Positions 23,339 through 36,100 of a stretch of DNA of 64,000 bases are shown here, one piece after another. Position 1 is the first letter of the stretch, and each line of letters opens with the position of its first letter. The position numbers were made by a program, and so were the translations under genes. The notes under the pieces are model-generated. The model worked only from the letters and a program-made list of their open reading frames with translations. It ran no database searches and had not been told where the DNA came from. The DNA is from Gigaspora rosea (lineage: Eukaryota > Glomeromycota > Glomeromycetes > Diversisporales > Gigasporaceae). The stretch covers positions 475,688 to 539,687 of the forward strand of contig QKWP01000062.1 in the NCBI GenBank assembly GCA_003550325.1, read 5' to 3'.

Positions 23339-24099
23339 ATACCAAAATAAGATGTATAAAAAAAGTATCCTTAAGACTCTAATATTGTTTTAAAAGATGA
23401 TTCTCAAACATTTAAGTATTATATAATTAAAGAAGGTGTATACCTACCAAAATATAAAATTAAATATACTCAACATTATGCAAAACATCCCATATCATAT
23501 AATTATATTGCTCAAAACATATTCAAATAAAATTATATTGTTAAGTACTCAATATATTATATCAATGATAAACCATTATATCAAATATATTTTGGAAAAT
23601 ATTTAGAAAAATTTGTAGAATCAGATCAGTCAACTTCTTATGCTGTGCATTTATATTTTAAGGTAAAGAATAAATAAATATACTGTGTATATTAAATAAA
23701 TATTATATTTTAAAAGTTAATATTATATAAGTTGTATTAAATAATTATAGGCATTGAATAAAGATAAAAATACTAATACAAAAATACCAAAATTTCTGGA
23801 CCACTTCTTTTTGGCTTATAGTATAAAAGTGTAGAGACTATTCACAAAACAGTACCATTATACAAATAAAACCATTTGATAATTATAGTGTATTAATATA
23901 ACAAAAACACATATTAGGTTTAGAAGACAGTTACAAGAATTTGTAAAAAAAGAAACAAATAATTTTTTTACTCAAATGATAGTATTATTCTTAAACAGGA
24001 CAAATTTGAAATTGATGGGTTTATGCATAATCAATTATAGAAAAATTGATAAACAATTAATCAAACTACAAACCCAAGCTATTGTAAAATCAATTGATC
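23339..24099. other. Intergenic DNA, no gene seen
   Basis: AT-rich. Scattered forward open stretches may be a decayed 5' extension of the relic that follows, but no motif could be tied to it. Confidence 0.4.
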
Positions 24100-26060
24100 A
24101 TAATTGAATTTTTTAATAAGCATATAGATTTTTGGCTAGATTTGATGAATCATTAATCTGAGATAGAGTAGTTTATAATATAAGACAAGAAATTACATAT
24201 AGAGTAAATAAAAAAATTCCTATTAGTTTAGTTGATATTAACCAACCAACTATTTTTGAGGTAATTATTGAAGAGGCTAATATTACTAATCCAAATATAG
24301 TTTCTAATATTATTAAATCTATTGAAAAAGGTGAGCACTAATTAATTACTGATATACTAAAATACATAATTCCATTTTATGTTCAAAAAGAGGTTTTAAA
24401 ACCTGGCTCTACATTATACTTATGTATATCTGGAGATAGCTAAAATATCAAAAAAAATTTAACACATAATATGATAACTGTTGCACTTTTAAATAATTTG
24501 GATAAATTGCATAAACCCAAATCACACATTATACATTACTTCTGTTTCCTAGTACAGAAAATTATTATTCACTTCAAAATGCACTTGCACCTTTAATTTA
24601 TAATTTGCAATTTTTAAGTGAGATTGGAGGATGATATTGGAATATTGAATTATATTTTAGTTCAGACTAGAAATTTTTAGCTGTATGCTTAGGAATGAAT
24701 ACTGCAAATTCCAATATTTTGTCTAGAGTGTTATTGTAATAAAGAAAATTTAACCAATGCTATTGAATATAGTATAATTTCTAAGGATATGGAAAAGATT
24801 AAAGCTTACTCTACACATAATGAACACACTTGACCCTCTTTTTAATATAATTCCAATTAAACATTGGGTATGTAATAGTCTACATATTATATTAAGAATA
24901 AGTGATCAACTTTGGAAGCTATTTTATTAGATTTTCAATATAGTGAATTAAATGAAAATTCTCAAATTTTAATTTTAACTGAAATGCAAAGATTAGGTGT
25001 TAGTTTTCTTTTTTGAATAGATCAACAAACACAAAGCTTAAAGCATATATGAGGCCTTTGCAGTAAAAAGGGCCGATACTGGGTTATATATGATTTTGAG
25101 AAAATCACGTTTGTTTTGTTCGGACTAATCCGGGTTAATTAAAATTTTCGTGATTTGATTAGTCTATTATATCAGGTAATCCCGTGATATACGAAACTCC
25201 CAAGAAAATTTTTTTTAAATATCTCAATTTTTTATTATACAAATCAATTGCCACTTATAATTGAAAATGTAGCATGTGTCAAAATTTATCTAAATATAAC
25301 AAAAACCTAATTTTCATTTTTGGGCAGTATCAGCCCTTTTTATTGCAAAGGCCCCATATAATTAATAGGCCCTAATAAACTTATTATTTTGAAAATTTTT
25401 GATTTTACTAATTATTACAAGAGATTTTTCTCAAGAATGTGCTATTCAATTTTGTCAACTATGGACCAGTTTTTTGATTTATACAATATGATAACATTAC
25501 CAAATATTACAGTGGCATGTATCAGATAAATATATATTATTGTTATTATGGTATCTAATGTACAATCTATACAATAACCAAATTAAAAAGGCATGTATTG
25601 TTACATAGACCTATACAAAAAATTTATTTTTTGTTTTTAATTTTTATAGCAATAAGTATTATATATTAGGGCCGTGTCATTAATCACCTGATTATTTTTT
25701 ATCAGAGGTCTACCACCTCCCTCTTCTTTAATATATATATAGTCAGGTTCCTTATATATAATTTCACTTTTTTTTACCCTCCTCCCCCCCTAAAAAATCA
25801 CCTGATTTTTGTCACTCCCCTTACAAAAAAGGTAACTGATATTGCCTCTTATATACATGTATTAATATGCCATGTCCATGAATTGATCAATATTCATCAT
25901 GAATTTGGAATAGACACTTTTAACTGTTCAGCTATTAAGCAAAAATTATTTTCAAGTTTGTCACTATTTTCAGTTTACACTTAAAGATGGTAATAATAAA
26001 AAATATAGAAGATCATATATTCTCAAAGTATTAGAACATGAAAATTGAAAATTGTTTTTT
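24100..26060 (+). pseudogene. Relic of the GGDG/GDW transposase-like family
   Basis: The forward readings follow the order of blocks in the intact protein at 55325-58370: RQEITYRVNKKIPISLVDI; STLYLCISGDS then HNMITVALLN (for GGDG...HVMITICLLN); ELYFSSD-stop-KFLAVCLGMNTANSN (for ELYFCGDWKFMYIIMGLNAPNAN); LRISDQLWKLF; MQRLGVSFLF; and ICHVHELINIH then FGIDTFNCSAIKQK (for SLRIFSTSSIEKKNH). Many stops and frameshifts are present. A MITE (25046-25360) and another AT-rich insertion (about 25660-25860) break it up. No Sel1 repeats are seen in this copy. Confidence 0.65.
25046..25360. mobile_element. MITE with 'AAAAAGGGCC' inverted ends
   Basis: The left end TATATGAGGCCTTTGCAGTA, continuing AAAAGGGCCGATACTG, is matched in reverse by the right end (CAGTATCAGCCCTTTTTATT, GCAAAGGCCCCATATA). 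The interior is AT-rich. It belongs with 50689-50950, whose ends share TATATG...TGCA.AAAAAGGGCCGA. Confidence 0.75.
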
Positions 26061-27589
26061 AAACTTTTTAAAATACTAAGCTACTTTAAAAAAAGAAATC
26101 ATATAGATTAGAAAATTGGTTTTTTCATATTTTACTAATAAATTCTTTGACAATTTAAGTAATATTAAAGTTTTTTTAGTTTTTTGGGTATGTAGCTATA
26201 AGGATTTTTGTCAAATTAGTATTATTATCATTTATTATTAGTCAAAATAAAATAATGATCAATATTAATGCTTTGAAATAGTATTTACAGTAGATTTCAA
26301 CTAATCCAGATTTAGCATACTGATTATATTGAAATCAGAAATATAGGATCCTATTTAGCCTTCTAAAATCTACTTATCCTTGTTTAATATAAACCCATTT
26401 TAGTGCAATAATTTTTTTAATGAATTTACAAGTCTTAGAATATGGCCAAAAATCAATTGCTTTATAAAGATCAACTAACTAAAGATTAGTTAAATTAGCT
26501 TATTTTAAGTTTCAGAAGTTTGTGTATATTACATATATTTAATTTTATTGTATATTGTTTCTATAAGGTGTAATTGTGATTTTTAGATTTTTTGCACCAT
26601 ATGTATAGAATAATTGCATATTGTTCTTTGCATACAAAAAAATTGTGTTACTGGTTTATGCATTATCATATTTCAGATTCTAAACTAGTATAGTATTTAT
26701 ATGCTTATCTAATATTACAGGTATTTTTTTATAGTAAAACTAGTTATTGAATTTTATAAAAGTTATCTGGGTATGACTACTATTCTAAATTAATATTCAT
26801 GAGCATTATTACTTGACAATTAATTACAATTTTAAAATTAATAAATTATTTTTATTTTATTTATTATTCAAATACTATAATTAAATATACATATATATAT
26901 TATAACTTTAATATATTTAAAAAATACATAAATAAGTTCCATCTGTCAAACTCGACTCAGCATAAAATATCTATATATTAGTTTAAAAAATATATAAAGC
27001 TTAATATATAATCAATTTTTAAAAAGTTTGAGCTGCATGGGAGACATATAGACGGACCCAAAGCCTGCTTTAAAAAAAGCATGTCTATAGCCTATACTTT
27101 GGCTCTAAATCTAATTTTTATAATTATTTTTTAATTATCTAAAAATAGGTTTTAAAAACAAGCAAAAATTAGTTTCTTGTTTGATAATTAAAAAAAATAG
27201 AATCTATAGAACAGAATACAAACCAAAATGAATTGCATAGGAGTCCCAAAAAGGTTGAATCACCTGGACTGATATACTGTGTTCAAAGCACCATAATAAT
27301 TTATTGGGTTGCATCACCTTGAACAATAAACTGTGCTTAAAGAAATTAAAAATAAAAAAAAAAACAAATAATCAAAACATATTGAGAATTACCTACCAGA
27401 AGAAAAGAGGAAAATTGAACCTGGCAAGATCAAATAAATGACTACTCCGATAAATAAAGGATCAGCTTGATAAAGAAACTCCCAAATTACATATTAGTAT
27501 GCAATAAAGATTTAAATTGATTAGTAATCAATATAAAAAAAAAACACCAAAATAAAAATGTACAAAATATACTAACAGACCTTTCACTA
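26061..27589. other. AT-rich DNA, no gene seen
   Basis: No motif or supported frame. Long poly-A/T and TA-rich stretches. Confidence 0.45.
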
Positions 27590-29430
27590 GAAAACAAGGT
27601 ATATCAAAACTCAGACAAAGAGATCTTGGTCATCATACAAAGAAAAAAGAATCTAGAGTCCTGAATCAAGCAAAAGCAGTTATTAAAAAGAAGCAAATGA
27701 TAATTATAAAGACCCATTCAAGAGTCAAAGCAAAATGATAAAAGACTTGAATTAGTAAAACATAAGAAACTTAGAAATCTAATGCAACAGGCTTCTAGAA
27801 ACACTAACCCTAATCCCAGAAGAATTTGAAGAAGTCCAAGATATAGTTGATAAAGTCCTTGAATACCAGCCATCAATGATACGCAACTTCTGGAGGCCCT
27901 GAAATTGACATCGTAAATTTTAGCAAGTAGCATAAGAGAAGTTGAAGTACTGACGACTATTTACTTACCCACATACATTAAACTGTCACAAACATCAAAT
28001 TGAAAAAAGGGGGTCTGTATTCAGAATCTACAGAGATAGATAGTGCTGACATAATTGCTCCTGGACACTGGTATCAAAATGGGATTGAAGTTTCAACAAT
28101 TAGTAGAAATGGACTATACTGATCAAGTACATAACCTTGAGCACTGTTACAAAAAATAGAGTCGATCTTAAAAAGAAAGAATATGACGGATTATCAAAAA
28201 AAAACAGCTGAAATAGGAGACCCTAAAGGAATGTTTCATGTGGGTTATTACTATGAAAATGGACACAGCATAAAAAAGGGCATAAAGATGAAACTTACCC
28301 CAATAGTCTAAGTCCAATGTGGATACAAATGAAAGCGGTTTAGAAATCGTAGAAGGAAATATGAAGTTGAATGTCGATAATAACAATGTGAAGCAAGATG
28401 AGGATAAGAATACGATTGAAGAAAACAGAAGAATGGATAACATAAAAAGGTGTATTAGTGTGATGAAGTACCAAATAAAATGACAATGCGAATGAAATAC
28501 TTACCAGTAAAAAATTCGATTATGCATTTGAAATCTGGATGAAAAAGGTGGAACACGGTCAGTAAGTCGAATAGAGCGGGACTTGAAACGGACAACCGAA
28601 GGTCATATTAACGGAACATAAGTTGAGAAAGATAGAAATAAAACATTCAATCAGTATCAACAATCGACTGAAATGAAAAATTATAGGGAAACAACAGATC
28701 TTGGCCATTGTTATAAAAAAAAAAATCTAAAAAAAAAAAAAATAAAATTTAAAAATTTCAAACTTTGAAAAAAAAAAAAACTTTACTCACGGTTACGACG
28801 TTCGTATGACTATTTTTGCAGTGTATATATAGTATAGTATGAAAACTTTAAAAAACTCGTTTTCCAACTATAAAAATTTTAAATACAAGGATTGACATGT
28901 AAATCCAAGAATAAAGTATGTTATACTTTGAAATTGGTATCGGTATGAAGTTTACCAATATAAAAACATATATATATATTGTTATTTATCACAGAATTCA
29001 TGGGAATGCATGCTTAGACAATAAGAATTTTTTTTTATATAAATGTAAATAATAACGCCGATAAATAACGCCGATAATGCAAATCAAATCAAGTTAAATA
29101 TTGTTGATGCTGGAATGGCATCGATACAAGTTGGCCATTGTTATCGAAATGGAATTGTATTAAAGCGAAAGGCATTCATGAAAATATTGGGTAAGTTGGA
29201 TTTTTTTTTGTTCTTACTATCTTACTATGGGAAGCACTTACCCGGAACATTTTCTAAACATGGTATAGCTTTTATACTGGCCATTGTTATCAAAATGGAA
29301 TTGTGTTAAAGATAAGCGAAAGGCGTTCAAGAAATTGGGTATGTTAGATTTTTTTTTTATTCTTACTATTCTACTATGAGAAAGTACTTACCCAAAACAT
29401 TTTCGAAATATGGTATACGGCGATAGCTAG
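27590..29430 (+). pseudogene. Tract of decayed Sel1 repeats
   Basis: The forward readings repeatedly give short fragments matching the core of Sel1-like repeats (LGNCYQNGIGVEKD): DLGHHTKKKE (about 27623), APGHWYQNGIEVS (about 28050), NLEHCYKK (about 28133), VGYYYENGHSIKKG (about 28240), DLGHCYKK (about 28699), VGHCYRNGIVLKRKAF (about 29131) and GHCYQNGIVL-like (about 29280). The last two units are near copies of each other, each followed by GGTAAGT/GGTATGT-like donors. In the intact gene of this window the repeats are contiguous; here they are separated by non-coding DNA. It is probably an intron-rich or disintegrated Sel1 protein gene of the type expanded in these fungi. No kinase domain is found with it. 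Confidence 0.5.
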
Positions 29431-31544
29431 TCAAAGTTTGTAGTTTAAACATGTTGTATTTTAATGGTAAAATTAGCGAATATATTAAGTATCATATTAC
29501 AAAAAAAAAAAAATTAATTGCAGAAGTTGCGCAGAATTTAAAAATTTGGTCACGGAAATGCTGCAGAAAAAGCAATTTATTATGCACGGAATTTTTGCAG
29601 AATTTGATTTCGTCACGGACGGAATGGCAGAAAATCATCGGCCCTGCGTTGGACAAGCAAAACACAGCCACACCTCCTCGAACATTTTGAATTATTTTTT
29701 CGGCAAGTCATGTTTTTGTTTCACAATTGGTTTTTCGGCAATGAAAGTTTTTTTTTGGGTTTAATTTTTTCTAAAACAAAAAAATTCTAATAAACAAAAA
29801 AATTAAATTTAATATCGATAACAACAAAAATAATATTTTTTTCCAAGTTTTTTTTTGGCCTTTATGTTCTGTCGCCTGATGCGCACACAGATCACTTCAT
29901 AAAAATTCTCTATTAAGCTTAAGCAAATGAAGCTCTTCTGTCATACCGATACGAAGTATCTTAAAAGTATTAGTAATCCAGTGTTTTAGCTTTTAATCGT
30001 GCTAATGGCTTGGATTTTTTAATATATTTAAACATTCATTATAGCGATTAATACCTCGATTAATTTTTCTTTGGTTGTCATGCTTTTCTGATATTTATCG
30101 AAGGATTCACGAGACAGAAAACTATATGTTTGCGGCTCCATAATATCAATAAAGAAAAAAAAAAGCTTTATGAAAGTAATTATATGATCAGTATTTAACG
30201 AACTTCAATTATTAATTTATTTATTTTTACGAACATAAAATTCCATCGGTTATTGATGTGATATATCAATTTAAATTAACAGTATAGTTTTCCAATTACG
30301 TATACCTCATACACAAACAGTAGCAGTATGTTTCACTAGCACAGCACATTAGCATGTGAAATCATAGATTGTTAACGCCATGCGAATTCCCGTAGTTTTC
30401 CCATAGTTTATATTAATAAAGGTTTGAAAATACAAAAGTTTTTAAATTTACGCTATATTAAAGTTGTCCAGCGCGGGACAACCATGGGATTGGTTCGATT
30501 GGTTAGACATAAGAAGTATATAATAAAAATGCGTTTTATCAGATCATATCAAAATTGGGGTCCTTTCTTATTAAAATTACACATATCAGCGGATCGGCGT
30601 AATTGGGTCTTTTTTCGATAAACTGTTACATAAAAATTTGCTCCTAAGTAAACGTTGAAAAACTAACAAACGAAGTACTTGTTACAACTAACAAAAGAGC
30701 CTTTTTGACGCCTAGACAAGTTAAAAAACCAATAAAACTTAATAAAAGAGCTACGCTAAGCTATAGAAAGAAGTACTTTTATCGTTTGTTGAAATATTCG
30801 GGTGTTTTAGGATGGGTTGGGCATTGAGAAATGGGTTGGTAACTATCAAGGGTAAATTCGGAAGCTAATTTTCAAAAAAATGGCCTTTTTAATATACTTT
30901 TGGCTTATAATTAAATACATGAATTTCGTAATTTTCTACGTACTTAATTATAAATACAAAGCTGGTTAAAAAGGCCGTTTTTGTGAAAATTCGCTTTGTA
31001 ATAAATTTTCGCGTAAAATTTTTTTGATAATCCTCGATCATGATTGGTCGAGCCGACATGTTACGTCGATCCGCCGATATGAGTATGACCCTAAAAACTA
31101 AATCGTCCCATGTGGCAAATTTCCAACACCTCTAAATATTTTTCAGCTTACACCGGCACACAGCATTAGAATGATTAGAAAAATGGCATTTATCCCCCCA
31201 GAAACTGTAAAAATTTATAGTTTCTGTCTGGCCCAAACCCTTCGGATTCTGGAACCAAACCATAACACGAACCATAATTAATAATCTTTAGTATAAATAA
31301 AATTAAATAGATGACACGTATGTAAATGTTACTATTTACCTTTGCAATTCTGTAATTAAATTTATTTTTACATAAAACCCGAAATTCTATAAAATCTCAT
31401 CATTCGATGTTCTCAAGCACCTCACACAATGGATCGGAAGTAAATTTTTAATTAGTCGGAATTTGAATAAATGAATCAAGTGGGTTACCATTTCGATGAA
31501 CAAATCAATGAGATACAAACCACCTTTTTTTCATCACAGAACTC
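29431..31544. other. Intergenic DNA with a weak hairpin
   Basis: No gene. An imperfect inverted repeat at 30862-30996 (GAAGCTAATTTTC, TGGCCTTTTTAA and the reverse) is the only structure seen. Small open frames at 29451-29764 and 30424-30621 lack support. Confidence 0.4.
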
Positions 31545-31690
31545 AAAGAACAAGAAAAGGAAGCAATAGGAGAAATTAAATTTTTTTCTATCCCAGAAAT
31601 ACAAGAAATTGTTAGCCAAAAACCCGATAGAGGCAAGGAATATGTACTGGAAAAGTTAACTGGTGCCAAAAAGGAAAAAAAAACTTGAGA
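31545..31690 (+). pseudogene. Possible isolated exon, unknown
   Basis: After a TTTTTTTCATCACAG acceptor-like sequence the forward reading is ELKEQEKEAIGEIKFFSIPE and continues through EIVSQKPDRGKEYVLEKL to a stop near 31688. The charged, helical composition is protein-like in a noisy AT-rich region. No neighbour exon or family was recognised. Confidence 0.25.
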
Positions 31691-32131
31691 AATAGTACAA
31701 ATAATCGGCACAAGCATTACTTTATATTCAAACATAATAATAAACAATAAATTCTCACCAAGTTTCTATCCGGTCCAAAAAAATAACCATTTTATTGTTA
31801 ATGCTCGAAGCTTTTAGAGCTTTTAGAACAAATAATCGATACCTTGATACGCACATTTTTTTGATACGCCAGTGCAAAGAAAATAGTTGGGGTAAAAAGT
31901 TTGTAAGCCAGAATGACGAACTCTAATTAATTTTTTTTAATAAACTACGTGTCCTGTGCCTTATTTAAGCATGCTTGGTCTAAAAAAATATTTTTTGTTA
32001 ATTCCCTAACACATTTTCGACTTTACCCATTGATTAAGACGCCCTTTATTCGATTTTTTTGATCAAAATGCAAGTGATATACTTTGTGTAACAACTATCG
32101 TAAAGCTATCAGCTCTGCTAGTTCATATGCT

Positions 32132-33011
32132 GTTGGATTGATCGGCTCCATTGGCTCCATTGGTTCCATTGGTTCCATTGGCACCATTGGCACCATTGAC
32201 GATTTTCTCAATGAAGTATATCCATTGCCAACCCTGCCAGGTACGTACGCAACGTGCAAATGCAGTGAGCTATGTTTTTTTGCGTCAAGCTTTGAAGTAG
32301 GATTTAGTACAGAATTTCATACAGAAACCCCTTCCTCGTAAAAGCAAATCACATAACCTTGTCATATAAGTCTTCGATATTATCTCATATAGTAGATACG
32401 AATACGAAGCATTTAATTACCATCATCCCGAATTTCTAAGAGTTAATTCTAGTGTAAAAATATGTTCGATTGACTTTTTTAGTCTTTTTTAGAAATAGGT
32501 TTCCCGATAGGGAGATTTAGTATTATTTCATTTCAATGACAAAATTGTGAACCATTAATTTGCCAAATATTTGTTGATTACAACGTTGGATTGATCGGCT
32601 CCATTGGTTCCATTGGCACCATTGGCACCATTGACGATTTTCTCAATGGAGTATATCCATTGCCAACCCTGCCAGGTACGTACGCAACGTGCAAATGCAG
32701 TGAGCTATGTTTTTTTCGCGTCAAGCTTTGAAGTAGGATTTATAATACAGAAACCCCTTCCTTCGTAAAAGCAAATCACATAACCTTGTCATATAAGTCT
32801 TTGATATTATCTCATATAGTAGATACGAATACGAAGCATTTAATTACCATCATCCCGAATTTCTAAGAGTTAATTCTAGTGTAAAAATATGTTCGATTGA
32901 CTTTTTTAGTCTTTTTTAGAAATAGGTTTCCCGATAGGGAGATTTAATATTATTTCATTTCAATGTCAAAGTTGTGAACCATTAATTTGCCAAATATTTG
33001 TTGATTACAAC
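32132..33011. repeat. 0.45-kb tandem duplication with 9-bp minisatellite
   Basis: Unit 1 is 32132-32584 and unit 2 is 32585 to about 33011, nearly identical throughout. Each begins GTTGGATTGATC followed by 9-bp units of the type GGTTCCATT/GGCACCATT: six in unit 1, four in unit 2. The length difference is almost all due to the two missing units. It lies directly upstream of the NRPS-PKS start codon (33167). The open frame 32084-32341 reads GSIGSIG because of the 9-mers and is not called a gene. Confidence 0.85.
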
Positions 33012-33166
33012 ATTGAAAAAATTCTATTAAAATTATAAACTTTCGTGATTTCTAACGAAATGTGCACATACAAGTTCAATTTTTTAAAACAATAAAATTC
33101 ATACAAGTTTCGATTTTTTTTTAAAAAAATAAAATTTATTGAATCGATTATAACATCAAGCTTAAA

Positions 33167-36100
33167 ATGAATCGACCAAATCAAATCAGTACCAAACACT
33201 TTATTTCAAAATTCCAAGAAAGTCTATGGTTTGATTATTGTAATAATCCTAAATCTCACAGTTACAATATATTTTCTATAATCGATGTAGACAAATCAAG
33301 ACCTATACATGAAATAATTTTTGCCGCTAACAACTTGATTTCAAGACATGCACTTCTACGAAGTACCTTTCATGATAAAGATGACGACGGGAAGCCCACA
33401 AAATGCTATCGAAGAGAATATCCAGCGGATCACGTGAATAATGTTGTTCATTTGATGATGATTCCCGTTGATGATAGAGATAATTTAGTTAAAAAACCTT
33501 TTGAACTTGAAAAATTATACCCTATTCGATTTTATCTTTTTGTAGATCCAATTAAATCATATTATAAAATCTATATTATTTGCCATCATATTGTTATTGA
33601 TTGTTTAGGCAATTACAATTTATTGCTTGATTTTCATAATTTGTTATCTGGTAAATCTTTGCCAATGCTTAATGGGACAACATTTGACGATTTCATTACC
33701 CAATATGAGGAATGGCTTTATTCAAATGATTATAAACTCAAACAGAAATTTTGGCGTGATCAAATTAACTCAACCAAAAATATTGAATGGCCAATGCAAT
33801 TTTCATCTGTTCATCAAACTTTAGAATATAAACAAAGTACACTTCAATATCAAGTTTTTCATAATAACGTTGAAGAATTGAGAGCCTTAGGTCATAAATT
33901 TAAAGTTACCTGGTTTGTGGCAATGTTTTCAGCCGTATGGATCACTTTATCATCATTCGTCAATTTAAAAAATGCCAATATCTGGCTTCCATTCTCTGCA
34001 CGTTCTATGCCAATAAATTCAGATAAAAATGCATTATCTCAACTTGTCGGTCATTTCGCTAATAACATGCCAGTCCATCTAAATATTGATAAATTTAATT
34101 CAATTGGTTTGCGTTCAACTATTCAACAAATAGCAAAATTAATATCTACAGCAAAACAAAATGAAATGTACCCGTTTATTGATTTAGCAAGATATGCACA
34201 ACAAACATTAAAACGTAAACTTGTTCAACAAATTATTATTACAAAAACACCAAAAATGCCTATGAATTCTCATGCCAAAAGTTTTCGATCTGATGTAGAA
34301 CTTTGGTTTGATTTTAGTGAACAATCAGATAATACGATAATCTTTAATATTAATTATAATTCAACAATTTTTAATACTCATAATATTAAATTAATGGGTG
34401 AACAATTTTTAAAAGTAGTAAATATAATGAAAAATTATGATGATTTAGAATTAAAAATTCCAAAACTTTTAAATGGTCAAGATAATTCAACATCAATCAA
34501 ATTAATATCTAAATTCGAAAATGATTTATCAGTACCACAATCATTTCCAACAATTCATGAACTTTTTCAACAACAAGCAAAGAAATCACCAAATCATCTA
34601 GCATTATACATGGGTGAACTTGGATTATCAATGACATATGAACAATTAGATAAGAAAAGTAATCAAATTGCTCGATATCTTTTCCAAATTGGGGTTAAAG
34701 TAGAAACCCTAGTTGCGCTTCATTTAAATCAGGATATGTATATGATTCCTTGGATATTAGGAATTCTTAAAGCTGGCGGTGCTTATATTCCTATAGATAA
34801 AACATATCCAGCGGAAAGAAAGAATTATATAATTAAAGATTCTGAAGTTTCATATTTTATCACTGATGAGGAATGTAATGATTGGGTTGAAAACTTTTCT
34901 GGTAAAACGATTCAAAGCGATACAATGGATGTCATTAAACAATCCGATGACATAATCGAATCAGTATGCCATGGAGAAAATCTTTGCTATATTATGTACA
35001 CTTCGGGTAAGAAAATTGATTTGATTTTTATGACTTCATCTTTTAAAAGAATATAACTTAAATAGCACTTTTATCTTTGATCATTTTAGGATCAACAGGA
35101 AAACCAAAAGGCGTATTGGTAGAACATAAAAGCGTTACAAGTTTATTGATGGACCCTAAATATGAACATTTTAGATATAAAGATAGAGGAATTAGGGTAT
35201 TACAAGTGCTATCCATGGCTTTTGACGCGTCATTAATGGGCTGGGCAATGGCAATTACTAATGGTTCAACTATTTGTTTTGCTAAAAATCCAAAATCATT
35301 GGTTGGAAATTACTTATTAGATGTCATTAAATGTAACGAAATAGAAGCAATGACAGTTGTACCGACTATCTTGGCTACCATCTCACCTGATAAGTGTAGT
35401 CAAACTTTTAAATATCTTGAAGTTGGTGGAGAAGTTCTTCCAAATAATTTAGCTAATCTTTGGAAGAAACATCTTAAGAAGTTTTTTAATTCTTATGGTC
35501 CTACTGAAATAGGTATTATGGCAACAAGTTATGACATCACACTTGAAAAAAGTCTTGTCACATTCGGATCCGCAATTGGAACTCCACGCGATCATACTTC
35601 TATATATATCTGTGATCCAATAACGCAAGAATTATTAAGTGATAAAGGAGAAATATTGATTGGCGGTACTGGATTAGCACGAGGATATTTAAAACGGGAA
35701 GATATTACTAAAAGACAGTTTATATTCCATCCAAAATTACAAAAACGTTTATATCGTACCGGTGATCAAGGATGTATTCTAGAGGATGGTAAAATTGTTT
35801 ATTTAGGAAGGTTTGATCGCCAAGTGAAGCTTCGTGGATTTAGAATCGAGCTTTCTGAAGTTGAAGCAATAATTTTGAGTAAATGTCCAGAGATTTGTCG
35901 TGCATCAGTTCAAGTTAATGAAGAAAAGGAGTCATTGGTCGCATTTGTTATGCCAAAAGATATAGACCATAAAGCAATTCGAAATAAATTAAACAAGACA
36001 GTGGCAAAATTTCAAGTTCCGGATATTATTCCAGTTGCTAATTTGCCCTGCACTCATAATGGAAAGACAGATCATGCTAAAGTTAAGAGCAATATGCCCG

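Noticed and set aside
28168..28443. 91-codon minus-strand hydrophobic open frame
   Set aside because: Antisense to Sel1-like fragments, with low-complexity hydrophobic composition and no domain.
32084..32341. Small gene with Gly-Ser-Ile-Gly repeats
   Set aside because: The frame is created by the 9-bp minisatellite and the second tandem unit does not preserve an equivalent gene structure.
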